Of a DNA stretch of 64,000 nt, positions 31,201 through 39,523 are shown piece after piece. Position 1 is the first letter of the stretch; each line of letters begins with the position of its first letter. The DNA lies in the NCBI RefSeq assembly GCF_014205165.1, contig NZ_JACHMZ010000001.1, forward strand, positions 5,500,501-5,564,500, read 5' to 3'. Made by a program: the position numbers and the translations under genes. Below the pieces are notes generated by a model that saw only the letters and a list, made by a program, of their open reading frames with translations, did not search any database and was not told where the DNA came from. This stretch comes from Micromonospora carbonacea (lineage in GTDB: Bacteria > Actinomycetota > Actinomycetes > Mycobacteriales > Micromonosporaceae).

Positions 31201-33290
31201 GGGCTGCGGGAGACCCAGTAGGGCACCACGACGAGCCGGCCGCCGCTGCCCAGCGCGCCCCACGTCTCCCAGACGCAGACGTCGAACGACGAGCTGTGGA
31301 ACATGGACCAGACGTCGTCGGGCCCGAAGCTGAAGTCGCGGGCCGCCGAGGCGAACAGCCGGACCGCGTTGCGGTGGGTCACCGTGACGCCCTTGGGGCG
31401 GCCGGTCGAGCCCGACGTGTAGATCACATACGCCGCACTGTCCCCCGACACCCGCACCGGCGACGGCACCTCGTCAACCGGGACCGCGACCTCCCCGTCG
31501 ACCTCCACCACCCGCCACGGACCCGACGGCAACCGCCCCGCCGCACCCACACCCCCCAACACCACCGACACACCCGAATCGGTCAACATCCACGACAACC
31601 GCTCCGCCGGATAATCAACATCCAACGGCACATACGCCCCACCAGCCTTCAACACCCCCAAACACCACACCACCAACTCCACCGACCGCCCACCACACAC
31701 CCCCACCAACGAACCCCCACCAACCCCCAACCCCCGCAACAACCCCGCCACCACATCCGACCGCACACCCAACTCCCCATACGTCAACACCACCTCCCCA
31801 CACACCACCGCCACCGCACCCGGCGACCCCTCCACCCACCGACCCACCAACTCGTGCACCGTCAGGTCGGCGTCGTCACCCGCCGGGTCCACCGCCGTCG
31901 ACGTCTGGGCCGCCGACCAGGACCGGATCAGCGACCGCTCGGCGGCGTCCATCGCGGCGAGCTGCCCGATCGCCAGCCGGGGCTGGTCGAGCGCGCTCGC
32001 CAGCAGGCACGACCAGTGCCGGAAGAAGTGCTCGACCGAGTCGCGGCCGAACAGGTCCGTGCAGTATTCGATCTCGATGTCGAAGCGGTCGCCGTCGTCG
32101 TAGACGGTGAACGTGAGGTCCAGCTTCGCGGTGTCCGTGGGCACGAACTCGCGGGTGAGGAACGACGCGCCGGCCCCCGCCCCGGCTCCGCCCGCGACGC
32201 CGGCCCCGGCCGCCGGCCCGGTCTCGTGGAACGCGAACAGCACCTGCACGAGCGGGCCGTGGCTGGGCACCCGCTGCGGCACGAGGCGGTTGACCAGCCG
32301 GTCGAACGGCACGTCGAGGTGCTCCAGGGCGTCCAGCACCGACTCCTGGGTGCGCGCCACGACGGCCTCGAAGGTCGGCTCGCCGCCCAGGTCCGTGCGG
32401 GCCACCATCGTGCCGGCGAACAGGCCGACCACGTCCAGGAAGCGGCTGTCCCCCCGGCCGGCGACCGGCGAGCCGACGACGAGGTCGGTCTGCCCGGTCT
32501 GCCGGTGCAGGAAGACGTGGAAGGCCGCCAGCAGCACCACGTACGGCGTGACGCCGCGGCCCGCCGCCAGGGCCCGCACCCGGCCCCGGACGCCGGGGTC
32601 CACGGTGAACCGCAGGGTCTCGCCGCGATAGGTGAAGTCCCGGGGCCGGGTCCGGTCCCGGCCGAGGTCGAGCAGCTCCGGTGCGCCCCGCAACTGCTCG
32701 ACGCGCCGGTCGAGGTCCCGCTGCGCCTGCGGCCCGGCCAGCCATTCCCGCTGCCGGGCGCAGTGCTCGACGTACGTGGCCGCCGCCGGGGGCGGCACGG
32801 GAACGCCGCCCAGCCCGGCGGCCAGCTCCCGTTCGACGATCTCCAGCGAGAGGCCGTCGACGGCGATGTGGTGGAACGTGAGGTGGAGCAGCCGCACGTC
32901 GTCGTCGACGGCGAACACCGCCGCGCGGACCAGGGGCCCGGCGCCCAGGTCGAACGGCCGGCGGGACACCTCCCGCACCACCTCGGCGCACCGGGCGTCG
33001 CGTTCGGCGGCCGGACAGCCGGTGAGGTCGTGGACCTCCAGGGGCAGCTCGCGGCCCGGCAGCAGGCGCTGCACCGGCTCGCCGTCGACCTCCTCGAAGG
33101 CCGTGAACAGCGCGTCGTGCCGGGCCAGCAGGCGGCCCACGGTGGCGACGACCTCCGGCAGCGGCACGGCGTCCCGCAGCCGCCACGACACGGGAACGTG
33201 GTACGCGGCGCTGGCCGGTGCCAACCGGTCGATGAACCACAGCCGCTGCTGCTCGCTGCTCAACGGCCAGCGCTGGTCGTCCTCACCCAT
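25251..33290 (-). CDS. NRPS, C-A(?)-T-C-A(Thr)-T-E
   Basis: A 2679-residue two-module synthetase. Order: C1 (about 1-450, HHIAVDG), A1 (about 475-985), T1 (LGGDS near 1025), C2 (about 1085-1520, HHAVFDG), A2 (about 1570-2090), T2 (LGGDS near 2115), E (about 2170-2640, HHFAVDG, EGHGR, NYLGR). A2 pocket D-F-W-N-V-G-M-V-H-K is a Thr code; with the E domain it gives a D-Thr (epimerised) residue. A1 reads D-V-W-S-V-A-M-V-H-K, a Thr-like ending whose substrate I cannot name. Both A domains have GITETTVH in place of GPTE. The last residues ([10 protein letters not shown]) resemble a donor docking helix. The start overlaps mbtH by eight bases, and the stop overlaps the next NRPS start. Confidence 0.93.
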   Translation of the reverse strand: MGEDDQRWPLSSEQQRLWFIDRLAPASAAYHVPVSWRLRDAVPLPEVVATVGRLLARHDALFTAFEEVDGEPVQRLLPGRELPLEVHDLTGCPAAERDARCAEVVREVSRRPFDLGAGPLVRAAVFAVDDDVRLLHLTFHHIAVDGLSLEIVERELAAGLGGVPVPPPAAATYVEHCARQREWLAGPQAQRDLDRRVEQLRGAPELLDLGRDRTRPRDFTYRGETLRFTVDPGVRGRVRALAAGRGVTPYVVLLAAFHVFLHRQTGQTDLVVGSPVAGRGDSRFLDVVGLFAGTMVARTDLGGEPTFEAVVARTQESVLDALEHLDVPFDRLVNRLVPQRVPSHGPLVQVLFAFHETGPAAGAGVAGGAGAGAGASFLTREFVPTDTAKLDLTFTVYDDGDRFDIEIEYCTDLFGRDSVEHFFRHWSCLLASALDQPRLAIGQLAAMDAAERSLIRSWSAAQTSTAVDPAGDDADLTVHELVGRWVEGSPGAVAVVCGEVVLTYGELGVRSDVVAGLLRGLGVGGGSLVGVCGGRSVELVVWCLGVLKAGGAYVPLDVDYPAERLSWMLTDSGVSVVLGGVGAAGRLPSGPWRVVEVDGEVAVPVDEVPSPVRVSGDSAAYVIYTSGSTGRPKGVTVTHRNAVRLFASAARDFSFGPDDVWSMFHSSSFDVCVWETWGALGSGGRLVVVPYWVSRSPDDLHALVRDAGVTVFSQTPSAFVQFEAADARLADPQPLALRYVVFAGEALEHGSVRRWAARHGWDRPRLVNMYGITETTVHNTFREVGPDDLTRALTQIGRPLADLAIHVLDGNLRPCPVGVTGEMYVGGPGVARGYLGQPGLTAGRFVADPVGDEPGARLYRSGDLARWRPDGTLEYAGRADSQIKIRGFRVELTEIEAVAHQFPGVTGAAVTIRPDDAGAPQLIAYVVPAAGSAVPVAELRQWLADRLPDYMVPARFVELAAIPLTPSGKTDHRRLPDPVEEARPAGSGDYVPPQGPVERRLAEIWVDALGPVQVGRHDNFFHLGGDSIRSIRVLGAARASGISFELQELFHRPTIAELAAACTVVDVPDAPTRRPFELVAAADRAHLPGGLVDAYPMTALQVGMVYEMTRDPERLPYHNVDSMKVRAPFEADAFTRAVAHVVRRHPILRTALALTDYSEPLQLVHAEAVLPVGCDDLRGLDEAAQDEIVRAYLEHQRVTPFDHDRPPLLRMHVHRRSDDVFQWTLTEHHAVFDGWSLHSTLSEIMRVYQGLRDGIEPTDPPLTAQYRDFVELERAALTSTETERFWRERLAEPPDTRLLRWPDGPVPELPGEQRFAGEWWYATDARQRYGSVETVLSPELCAALGDLANRCGTPLKALFVAACLRTVGYATGATDVLVGVTANGRPEEAGGDDVRGLFLNTLPFRLALPDGTWTDLIAAVFAAERDMLPHRRFPMAEMQRRLGMDQPVNVNFVYNHFHVMAEMLSGRGTEILDGKIGSFSTVRAEPTNFPLNIGVVRDPVSDRVLLAMDFHTDAVRAEQVRLLRDWFVAALWDMVTAPDRRYLREPLAGAAERSLLASWSAAAAPPPEPADRALLVHELVGRWVEGSPGAVAVVCGEVVLTYGELGVRSDVVAGLLRGLGVGGGSLVGVCGGRSVELVVWCLGVLKAGGAYVPLDVDYPAERLSWMLTDSGVSVVLGGVGAAGRLPSGPWRVVEVDGEVVVPVAAALPPVPTTADSAAYVIYTSGSTGRPKGVTVPHSAVARLLHWGAEFLAAGPDDVWSMFHSSSFDFSVWEIWGALSTGGRVVVVPYWVSRNPEDFHRLVTDAGVTVLNQTPSSFAQFEDVDSRADRPHALRWVVFGGEALEHASVRRWAARHGWDRPRLVNMYGITETTVHVTARTLGPDDVGDGLSRIGREVAGLTAHVLDPMLVPVPPGAVGELYVGGARLARGYVGRPGLTAERFVADPYARPPGGRLYRTGDRVRLRPDGDLEYAGRVDNMVNIRGFRVEPGEVEATIARHPGVGAAVVVTRPDEAGRAGLVGYVTPAGPATLTAAQVREWLRHQLPEYLLPARLVVLDALPLTPTGKVDRAALPEPELDGSLTGPAPRTPAERILCDLFAELLGVPELGIDGSFFGLGGDSIMSIQLVSRARRAGLRLKPKDVYQQRTVRALAAAATTVDGVDVGTADDGTGTVPLTPIMAWAREELGGPLDAFSQSMLVRVPAGQTVERVREAVQALLDHHPALRMRARTGPGDASWELEIPPAGAVRADDCLRVVDLADADTADRPALIAAQARAARERLRPADGVLVQAVWFAAGPHVGNRLLLVVHHFAVDGVSWRILLADLRAACAALDAGRPPALEPAGTTLRAWARQVAALAGEPTRADVPDRADEPTRAAELAAWTRLLDRPDPPLGDRPLDRRVDVHGRLRSVSRTASPACTLAALTTAPAAYRTGVDEILLSALALALPPWLARRGRGGSDGVLVALEGHGRDGLVPDADLSRTVGWFTRIHPVRLDPGPVDGAQARTGGPTVSAAVKRVRDQLTALPPAGGYGVLRYLDPRTGPALARMPAPQVAFNYLGRFPAAEPDDWGPAEEGFVLRGGADPGDPVPHALEIGAVTVDGPAGPQLRTTWSWPAGLLAETDVADLADDWHAALEAVVASSATPSAGGHTPADLPLVSLTQDEIDDLEQELAAEQGAVS
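28207..28566. repeat. 360-bp exact duplicate inside NRPS A domain (copy in module 2)
   Basis: By eye this segment is identical, base for base, to 31501-31860. It encodes the start of the A2 domain (about residues 1575-1694). Codon use is unlike the rest of the gene: on the coding strand it is rich in GGT, GTG, GTT and TTG, while the flanking domain uses GGC, GTC and CTC. This marks recent conversion or import of a subdomain. Confidence 0.9.
31501..31860. repeat. 360-bp exact duplicate inside NRPS A domain (copy in module 1)
   Basis: The partner of 28207-28566, encoding the start of the A1 domain (about residues 477-596) up to the end of the VVEVDGEV segment. The flanks diverge abruptly at both ends. 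The downstream substrate-pocket regions of the two A domains differ, so only the N-terminal subdomain was homogenised. Confidence 0.9.
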
Positions 33291-33513
33291 GGGACGCGGC
33301 GTTCTCGGCCTGGTCCATGGCGAGGGCGAGGCTCTTCGGCCGCATGTCCTGCCAGTTCTCCTCGACGAAACGCAGCGCGTCGTCGCGCCCGCCCGGCCCC
33401 CATGCCACGGTCCAGCCCGCCGGCGCCTCGGCGAATTCCGGCCACAACGAGTGCTGCGACTCGGCGTTCACCAGCACCAGAAACGTGCCGTCCGCATCGT
33501 CGAATGGATTCAT
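33283..33513 (-). CDS. mbtH: MbtH-family NRPS chaperone
   Basis: The 76-residue protein has the whole MbtH signature: MNPFDDADGTFLVLVNAE, HSLWPEFAEAPAGWTVAWG with its three invariant tryptophans, and ENWQDMRPKSL. MbtH proteins bind adenylation domains and are needed for their solubility and activity. I chose ATG 33513, the canonical MNPFDD start; a longer frame adds fourteen residues without family support. The stop lies inside the start of the first NRPS gene (eight-base overlap). It is the first gene of the operon after the regulator, so promoter signals should lie within 33514-33726. Confidence 0.95.
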   Translation of the reverse strand: MNPFDDADGTFLVLVNAESQHSLWPEFAEAPAGWTVAWGPGGRDDALRFVEENWQDMRPKSLALAMDQAENAASHG

Positions 33514-33613
33514 GATCCGCCTCCGGTCCACATCGATGCCGCAGGGAGTCCACATAGCCCCCGGAAGCGGCCGGGGAGAATCCTGCCGGGCGATAGCGAC
33601 GGCAGCCAGAAAT

Positions 33614-33634
33614 TGCCACTTTCACCAAGTGGCA
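33614..33634. promoter_or_regulatory. Inverted repeat upstream of mbtH (candidate operator)
   Basis: Perfect eight-base arms TGCCACTT (33614-33621) and AAGTGGCA (33627-33634) are separated by five bases. The element lies 100 bp upstream of mbtH and downstream of the XRE gene, in a local AT-richer patch. It has no good T-run on the minus strand, so an operator is more likely than a terminator. The adjacent XRE/MmyB-like regulator is the obvious candidate ligand. This is inference. Confidence 0.45.
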
Positions 33635-33726
33635 GTTGGTGTAAACGGTTTCCGCAGGGGCGCGCGGACAGCCGGATGCCGGCGGCGGCGAAAATCGCCG
33701 GAGGGGAAGCGGGAGGTGAAAGGCGG

Positions 33727-34536
33727 CTACGCGGCCTCGGCCACCGGAATCAGCGAGACGATCTGCAGCTCACTCGCGCTCGGATCGGTGAGGGTCACGA
33801 CGTCGACAAGCGTCGTGCGGTGTTCGCTGAGCCGGATGCCCCGCCTGGACCGCAACGCGCACCCGTACGCGGCGTGGGCGTTCCACAGGCAACGGGCCTC
33901 GGGACTGGTTTCCAGGCAGGCGTCGACCAGGGCGGCGATCCCCGCGTCCTGGGGATGCAGCGCCTGGGCGATACGCATCTGGGTGAGCAGCGGCGCCGCC
34001 CAGTCGGTCTCCCAGTTGACCAGCCGGCGGCGCGCGTCGGCGTCGGTCAACAGCCAGCGGGGATAGCTGGGATCGCTGCGCAGCCAGGGATAATAGGCCT
34101 CGCACACCTCGTTGTGCAGCACCACCCGCGCATACCGGTCGAGGACGTAGGTCGCCCAGCGCTGCCCCTCGACGAACTGGCGCAGGGCGGGGCCGAGGAC
34201 GACGGCGGTCGCGCCGACCGTCGACGGCGCCGGCATCCGGCCGACCGCCAGGAGGTACAGCAGCTCCCGCTCGCGCCGGTCGAGGCGCAGCGCCTCGGCG
34301 ACCGCGTCGAGGAAGGCGTCCGAGTAGTTGGCCCGCACCCCGCGTTCCAGGTTGCTGTACCAGACGACGCTCACCCCGACGATCTCCGCGATCTCCTCCT
34401 GGGTGACGGTCGACCGACGGGCCCGACGCCTGCGGACGACCTGCCGGTCCTCGGGCACCAGCCGGTGCCGCCAGGCTCTGACGCAGGCGGCCAACTCGCT
34501 GTTCTGATCCGCCGAGACCTGCCGGATGGCAACCAT
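33727..34536 (-). CDS. XRE-family regulator with MmyB-like ligand-binding domain
   Basis: A 269-residue protein with an N-terminal helix-turn-helix (TVTQEEIAEIVGVSVVWYSNLERG, about residues 43-66) followed by an MmyB/MLTR-type PAS-like domain (VLDRYARVVLHNEVCEAYYPWL). The family binds small lipophilic ligands such as fatty acids or antibiotics and often controls the neighbouring cluster. Start ATG 34536 has a GAGG site upstream. It precedes mbtH on the same strand with a 213-bp gap holding an inverted repeat, so it likely controls the NRPS operon, and possibly itself. Confidence 0.87.
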   Translation of the reverse strand: MVAIRQVSADQNSELAACVRAWRHRLVPEDRQVVRRRRARRSTVTQEEIAEIVGVSVVWYSNLERGVRANYSDAFLDAVAEALRLDRRERELLYLLAVGRMPAPSTVGATAVVLGPALRQFVEGQRWATYVLDRYARVVLHNEVCEAYYPWLRSDPSYPRWLLTDADARRRLVNWETDWAAPLLTQMRIAQALHPQDAGIAALVDACLETSPEARCLWNAHAAYGCALRSRRGIRLSEHRTTLVDVVTLTDPSASELQIVSLIPVAEAA

Positions 34537-35302
34537 CTCTACCTCGTTCTGGCGCAGCCGTGAATGATTGTTCCACGCATTTGGACCTGCACCGAAATGG
34601 AACACCGGCCAGCGGTCACACGGCTCTGCCAAGAGCCGGAAGCAGGGCGGATCGATCGGTCGACGGCTGCCCGTCGCCGGGACCGAGTGATCCTGTGTAC
34701 GCCACATTCGGCCGAATAGGCCAAAGCCAGCTCGCGACGACACCGACACAATCGCGCCCAGCGACCGTCACGAATGTGGATGCTACCGCTCGGGGACCCG
34801 GACACCAATAGCTGCGTATCGAGAAGATCACGGTCCGGTCATCTGCCCGAAATCTTTCCACCGACCTGCACCAACTCGTCACGGACTTGGCCACCCTGCC
34901 CCCTTAGCCACGTGCACGGGCGTGCGCACTACTTGCCCGTGATGGCCCTGTTGCGTAGATCGTGACCCGGGCCGAGGCCCGCGCGGCACGCCCCCGCGCC
35001 GACCGACGACAGCAATACATTCAAGTACGGCTCTCCATTCGCGGGACCGCAATTCACAACGGATTGCGCCGACCCGAATCGCGCCGTCCGGCACACCGTT
35101 TCCCGGCACGGATACGAGTCGCGAAGAGCCCCGGAGTCCCAATCGCCGCAGTTGCGGCCGACTTCCCGTCAGGAACACATATCCCCTGGTAGAGGCGGGT
35201 TCTCCAGCGCCGCGAGACGCATGTCATACGAAACGCAGGAGAAACGAGAGCTGGTTAGCGTCCCGCTCGTTGAACATTTCCACTCCTTTCCGGGGAGACA
35301 CT
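34537..35302. other. Divergent intergenic region without a supported gene
   Basis: This 766-bp stretch separates the XRE regulator from the secreted hydrolase. It is clearly less GC-rich than its surroundings and its short open frames lack codon bias and family motifs. I see an inverted repeat CACGGGC/GCCCGTG at 34915-34941 (13-bp spacer), which may be a regulatory site. Promoters for both flanking genes must lie here. Nothing else is recognisable. Confidence 0.6.
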
Positions 35303-38300
35303 TTGAAGGTACGAACATCGAGGAGCGTGCGTATTCTCCTCGCGGTGGCCGTCTCGTTGCCGGCCCCGGTCGCGCTGGCCGCCCCGGCCATGGCGGCATC
35401 CCCCACCCCCGCCGCGCCGCCCCCCGCCGCGCCGGCGGGCCTGCCCGACCCGACGGCGCGCGGACCGTTCGGTCACCAGGCCGTCCAGGAGGCCAAGTTC
35501 GGCCTCGCCGACATCCAGGAGCCCAACTCCGCCGGGGCCGACCCGACGCCGGGGACGGCGCAGGCGGCGGAGCAGATCGAGATCCGCGGCCAGCTCCACA
35601 CGCCGGACTGGGCCAAGCGCACCACGCCGTCGCCGCTGATCGTCCTGGTGCACGGCAACCACGGCTCGTGCGACTCCGGGCAGAACAGCGCCCAGCTCAC
35701 CTGCGCCCAGTTCAAGCACAACGAGAACGGCTACGCCTACCTCGCGGAGAACCTCGCCACCTGGGGTTACACGACGTTCTCGGTGTCGCAGGACCAGCTG
35801 ATGATGCGGCAGGACAGCAGCAAGGGCAAAGGCATGCACAGCCGGCGCATGCTCATCGCCGCCACCCTGGACGCGCTCAGCGCGGCCAACCGCGCCGGGG
35901 GCCTGCCGGTCGACGAGCACACGACCGTCGGCACCACGCTCTCCGGCCGCCTCGACCTGACCCGCATCGGCCTGATGGGACACTCGCGCGGCGGTGACGC
36001 CGTGTCGAGCTTCATCGACTACAACCGCATCCGCACCGACGGCCCGCGCTACCCGCTGCGCGGCGTCATCTCCCTCGCGCCGGTGGACTACGAGCGCAAG
36101 GCACCGTACGGCATGCCGTACCTGACGATCCTGCCGATGTGCGACGGCGACGTGTCCAACCTCCAGGGCGCGCGGCTGTTCGAGCGCAGCCAGTACGTCA
36201 ACCCGGGCGACCCCTTCCCCCGCATCCAGGTCGAGCACCTCGGCGCGATCCACAACTGGTACAACACCGTCTGGTACGCCGACGGCGGCGCGGACGGCCA
36301 GGGCAACAACGACGCCGCCTGCGGCAACTCGGCCCCGTTCGCGACGAACAACATCCACCCGCACAACCTGCGGCTCAGCGGCGCGGCCAGCTACACCGAC
36401 CCCGACCTCAACTACGCCATCGACAACTCGGACCCGCTGAACCCGGCCGTGAACACCAAGTTCTCCGGCGACGCGGCCCGGATGGGCGACCAGGAGAAGC
36501 TGGGGCTGGCCACGATGGCCGCCTTCTTCCGCCGCTACGTCGGCGGCGAGGGCGCGTTCCAGCCCTGGCTGACCGGCGAGCTGGCCAACACCGCCAGCGG
36601 CCTCCAGGTTCCGGCGACGGCCTGCCCGACCAGCCCGTCCGGCCTGGCCATCCCCTGCAACGAGCGGGTCAACACCAGCTACTTCGCCGCGCCGCAGGAG
36701 CGGGTGGACGTGATCCGCCCCGAGGTGGAGAACCCCCTCGGCCTCAACGCCCTCGGCGGCCCGCTGACCGGCAGCGGCTTCGCCGACCCGTACGCCCAGG
36801 CGGCCGGCGTCGCGCCGAAGCCGGCGGCGACGGCCGGCGGCTACGACTGGTGCAACCCGGAGCCCCAGGACTTCGCGCCCGCGCAGCTCGGCAAGACCGG
36901 GCTGCCGACCGCCGCCAAGCCCTGCCCGCTGCCGGCGGCCGGCGCGCTCGGCGGGCAGAACGCCACCCGCGAGAACAGCCCGATCAACCACTCCTACGGC
37001 CGGCAGCTCACCCTCGCCTGGGAGCCGGCCTCCCCCGCCACCCTCACCGCCGCGATCCCGGCCGCGTCCAAGGACGTACGGGGCCTGAAGGCGCTGGCCC
37101 TCAGCGCCGCCGTCAACTTCTTCGACACCCGCAACCCGGGCGCCGACAACCGGGGCGACAACACCCGCGACACCACCGTCGACGGCACCCCGACCAGCCC
37201 GGCCTGGCCCAACGAGCTGCCCACGTCGTACGACCCGACGTCGACCACGCAGCGCTTCGTCATCGCGCTGAGCGACACGGCCGGGCACGAGGCCACCGTC
37301 GACGCCGGTGACCCGCGCTGGGGCAACGCCCTGCACATGTCCACCGGCACGAACACGCCGAACACGCACATCGTCCTCGACCAGATCCGCGTGCCGCTGA
37401 GCGAGTTCGCCGCGCAGGGCGTCGACGTCGGCTCCCTGGCCAAGCTCGAACTCCGCTTCGGGGCGGGCGACCTGCCGAAGTCCGGCTCGATCCAGCTCGC
37501 CGACGTGCGCTTCCAGGAGAGCGCGGCCGGGGCGCGGCTGCTGTCGGACGGCAACCACGCCAACGGCGCGGGCTACGGCAAGTCGGCGCTCGGCGGCCCG
37601 GACCCGGCGACCTACCTCGCCGCGTACGACAACACCCCCGGCAAGGTGGCGCTGGTCGACCCGGTCGCCAACCCGCGCGGGAACACCACCTGGACCGTCG
37701 ACGACGACGGCAGGCAGTGCCCGACCGCCCAGTTCGCCTCGATCCAGGCGGCCGTCGACCACGCCTCGCCGTGGGACACGATCGTGGTCTGCGCGGGCGT
37801 CTACCGGGAGTCCTCGACGCCGGTGCACCACGCGTCCAACCCCGTGCAGGCCGGCGCGCGCAACGGCCTCACCATCACCAAGCCCCTGAAGATCAAGGGC
37901 GCGGGCGCGGACAAGGTGACCATCGAGCCGGACCAGTCGCTCGGCACCCTCGCGGGCGACCAGCCCTACCTGCGCGACGGCGGCGGCAACGTGATCACCG
38001 TGTCGCGGCAGTCGCTCGGCTCGACCGACACCAACGAGATGTTCGTCGACATCTCCGGCGTCACCGTCACCTCCGGCAACGTGTGGGCCGAGGCGGGCAT
38101 CGCCTTCTTCGGCGCGGCCGGTCGCGTCGCGGACAGCGTCGTCGGCCCGCTGCGGGCCGCCACCACCGCGCAGGAGCTGGCCGAGCACCCGCACGGCTGG
38201 GGCATCGTCAAGACCGGCGTGATCCGGGGGGCGGGCGTCGCCACCGTCGAGAGCGAGGTGACCGTCACCGGCAGCGTGGTCACCGGCTACCAGTCCGGCG

Positions 38301-39421
38301 GCATCCTGTTCGACGGCGCGCGGGGCACGGACGGCAGCCCGGACAACACCGCCCGGACCGGCGTCCGCCACCACGGCTACGTGACCGGCACGGTCGTCAC
38401 GGGCGCGTCGAGCAGCGTGTTCCCGCAGGTCGGCATCCAGTACGCCAGCGGGGTCACCGGCTTCGTCGACGACAGCCGGATCACCGGGAACTACCACCCG
38501 CCCGCGCCGGAGAAGTCCTACGGCATCCTGCTGACCGACGCCGGCACCGACACCGCCGGGGCGCTCACCGCCTCCGGCGACGTCATCACCGGCAACGGGT
38601 ACGCGGTCTACAACGCCAACGCCGACAACACCGGCGTACGCGAGGCAGCCCCGTTCGCGGTGACCGGCAGCTACCTCGGCAAGCGCGCGCCGCTCGCGGG
38701 CGGCCCGGCGGACCCGCGCGCCGGAATCGAGGCCGTCTCCGGCCCCGACAGCACCGGCGCGGCCACCGTCACCCTCGCCAAGCGGCTGCCGAAGCCGCCG
38801 AAGGCGGTGCCGACCGGGGTGGGCCGCGTCGCCGACCGCGCCCCGTGGGCCCAGGTCGCCGACCCGGGGCAGGGCGCGGTGTTCCGGGTCGGGACGACGG
38901 TGCGCCCGCTGATCCGGGGCACCGACGACTTCGCCATCGCGTCGGCGACCCTGCTCGTCAACGGCGTCAGGGTCGGCACCAGCACCGTCGCCCCGTACCT
39001 GTTCGACTGGACACCCAGCGCCAGGGACGCCGGCCGGCAGGTCAAGCTCCAGGCGCTGGTCGTCGACTCGGCCGGGCGGGCGACGCTGTCCAAGGCGGTG
39101 GTGGGCAAGGTCGCCCCCGTGACGCCGGCACCGACGGTGCGGCTCGGCAAGGTGACCACCGACGCCAAGGCGGGCACGGCGACGATCGCCGCCACCGTCA
39201 ACACGGCCGGCACGCTCACCCTCACCGGCGACAAGGTGGTCGCGGTGACGAAGCAGGTGAGCAAGGCGGGCACGGTCACGCTGACCGTGACGGTCGACCC
39301 CGCCTACCGGAAGGAGCTGGTGAAGGCGGGGCGGCTCGACGTGACGGTCACCGTCGCGTTCGGCACCGCGACGGAGCAGAGCGCGAGCCAGACCGTGCAG
39401 GTGCGACTGCTCAGGAAGTGA
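35303..39421 (+). CDS. Large secreted alpha/beta hydrolase fused to parallel beta-helix and Ig-like domain
   Basis: I start this 1372-residue protein at TTG 35303, six bases after GGGGAGA; the signal peptide then begins with MKVRTSRSVRILLAVAVSL and ends AAPAMAA. Residues about 75-420 form an alpha/beta hydrolase: LIVLVHGNHGSCD (oxyanion loop), GHSRGG with nucleophile Ser near 228, and a later VEHLGAIHNW histidine. A middle region of unknown type follows (about 420-800). Residues about 805-1150 look like a pectin-lyase-type right-handed beta-helix (FASIQAAVDHASPWDTIVV), then an Ig-like domain (about 1170-1270) and a beta-rich tail. Substrate unknown, perhaps an extracellular polymer or ester. 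It is single and faces a terminator-like hairpin. Confidence 0.82.
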   Translation: MKVRTSRSVRILLAVAVSLPAPVALAAPAMAASPTPAAPPPAAPAGLPDPTARGPFGHQAVQEAKFGLADIQEPNSAGADPTPGTAQAAEQIEIRGQLHTPDWAKRTTPSPLIVLVHGNHGSCDSGQNSAQLTCAQFKHNENGYAYLAENLATWGYTTFSVSQDQLMMRQDSSKGKGMHSRRMLIAATLDALSAANRAGGLPVDEHTTVGTTLSGRLDLTRIGLMGHSRGGDAVSSFIDYNRIRTDGPRYPLRGVISLAPVDYERKAPYGMPYLTILPMCDGDVSNLQGARLFERSQYVNPGDPFPRIQVEHLGAIHNWYNTVWYADGGADGQGNNDAACGNSAPFATNNIHPHNLRLSGAASYTDPDLNYAIDNSDPLNPAVNTKFSGDAARMGDQEKLGLATMAAFFRRYVGGEGAFQPWLTGELANTASGLQVPATACPTSPSGLAIPCNERVNTSYFAAPQERVDVIRPEVENPLGLNALGGPLTGSGFADPYAQAAGVAPKPAATAGGYDWCNPEPQDFAPAQLGKTGLPTAAKPCPLPAAGALGGQNATRENSPINHSYGRQLTLAWEPASPATLTAAIPAASKDVRGLKALALSAAVNFFDTRNPGADNRGDNTRDTTVDGTPTSPAWPNELPTSYDPTSTTQRFVIALSDTAGHEATVDAGDPRWGNALHMSTGTNTPNTHIVLDQIRVPLSEFAAQGVDVGSLAKLELRFGAGDLPKSGSIQLADVRFQESAAGARLLSDGNHANGAGYGKSALGGPDPATYLAAYDNTPGKVALVDPVANPRGNTTWTVDDDGRQCPTAQFASIQAAVDHASPWDTIVVCAGVYRESSTPVHHASNPVQAGARNGLTITKPLKIKGAGADKVTIEPDQSLGTLAGDQPYLRDGGGNVITVSRQSLGSTDTNEMFVDISGVTVTSGNVWAEAGIAFFGAAGRVADSVVGPLRAATTAQELAEHPHGWGIVKTGVIRGAGVATVESEVTVTGSVVTGYQSGGILFDGARGTDGSPDNTARTGVRHHGYVTGTVVTGASSSVFPQVGIQYASGVTGFVDDSRITGNYHPPAPEKSYGILLTDAGTDTAGALTASGDVITGNGYAVYNANADNTGVREAAPFAVTGSYLGKRAPLAGGPADPRAGIEAVSGPDSTGAATVTLAKRLPKPPKAVPTGVGRVADRAPWAQVADPGQGAVFRVGTTVRPLIRGTDDFAIASATLLVNGVRVGTSTVAPYLFDWTPSARDAGRQVKLQALVVDSAGRATLSKAVVGKVAPVTPAPTVRLGKVTTDAKAGTATIAATVNTAGTLTLTGDKVVAVTKQVSKAGTVTLTVTVDPAYRKELVKAGRLDVTVTVAFGTATEQSASQTVQVRLLRK

Positions 39422-39444
39422 CGATCCGGCACGCCGGGCACTGA

Positions 39445-39476
39445 CCGGAGGGGTCCCGCACCAGGGGCCCCTCCGG
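39445..39476. terminator. Hairpin between convergent genes
   Basis: Perfect nine-base arms CCGGAGGGG (39445-39453) and CCCCTCCGG (39468-39476) with a 14-base loop lie 24 bp after the hydrolase stop and 48 bp before the end of the convergent kinase gene. There is no T-run, as is common in actinomycetes. It shares the GGGGCCCC core of the dispersed repeats. Confidence 0.6.
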
Positions 39477-39523
39477 CGGTGTCCGCCGATGCTCACCCGT
39501 CTTTCCGCCCACGCGCACGGGGC

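Noticed and set aside
20866..33515. Two very long open frames on the plus strand opposite the NRPS genes
   Set aside because: They are antisense mirror frames caused by high third-position GC. They have no protein motifs, are dominated by Arg, Gly, Pro, Val and His, and lie exactly over NRPS genes with complete domain sets.
34774..35192. Short open frames in the regulator-hydrolase intergenic region
   Set aside because: Frames of 60-100 codons with no codon bias or motif, in a region of lowered GC that more likely holds promoters.
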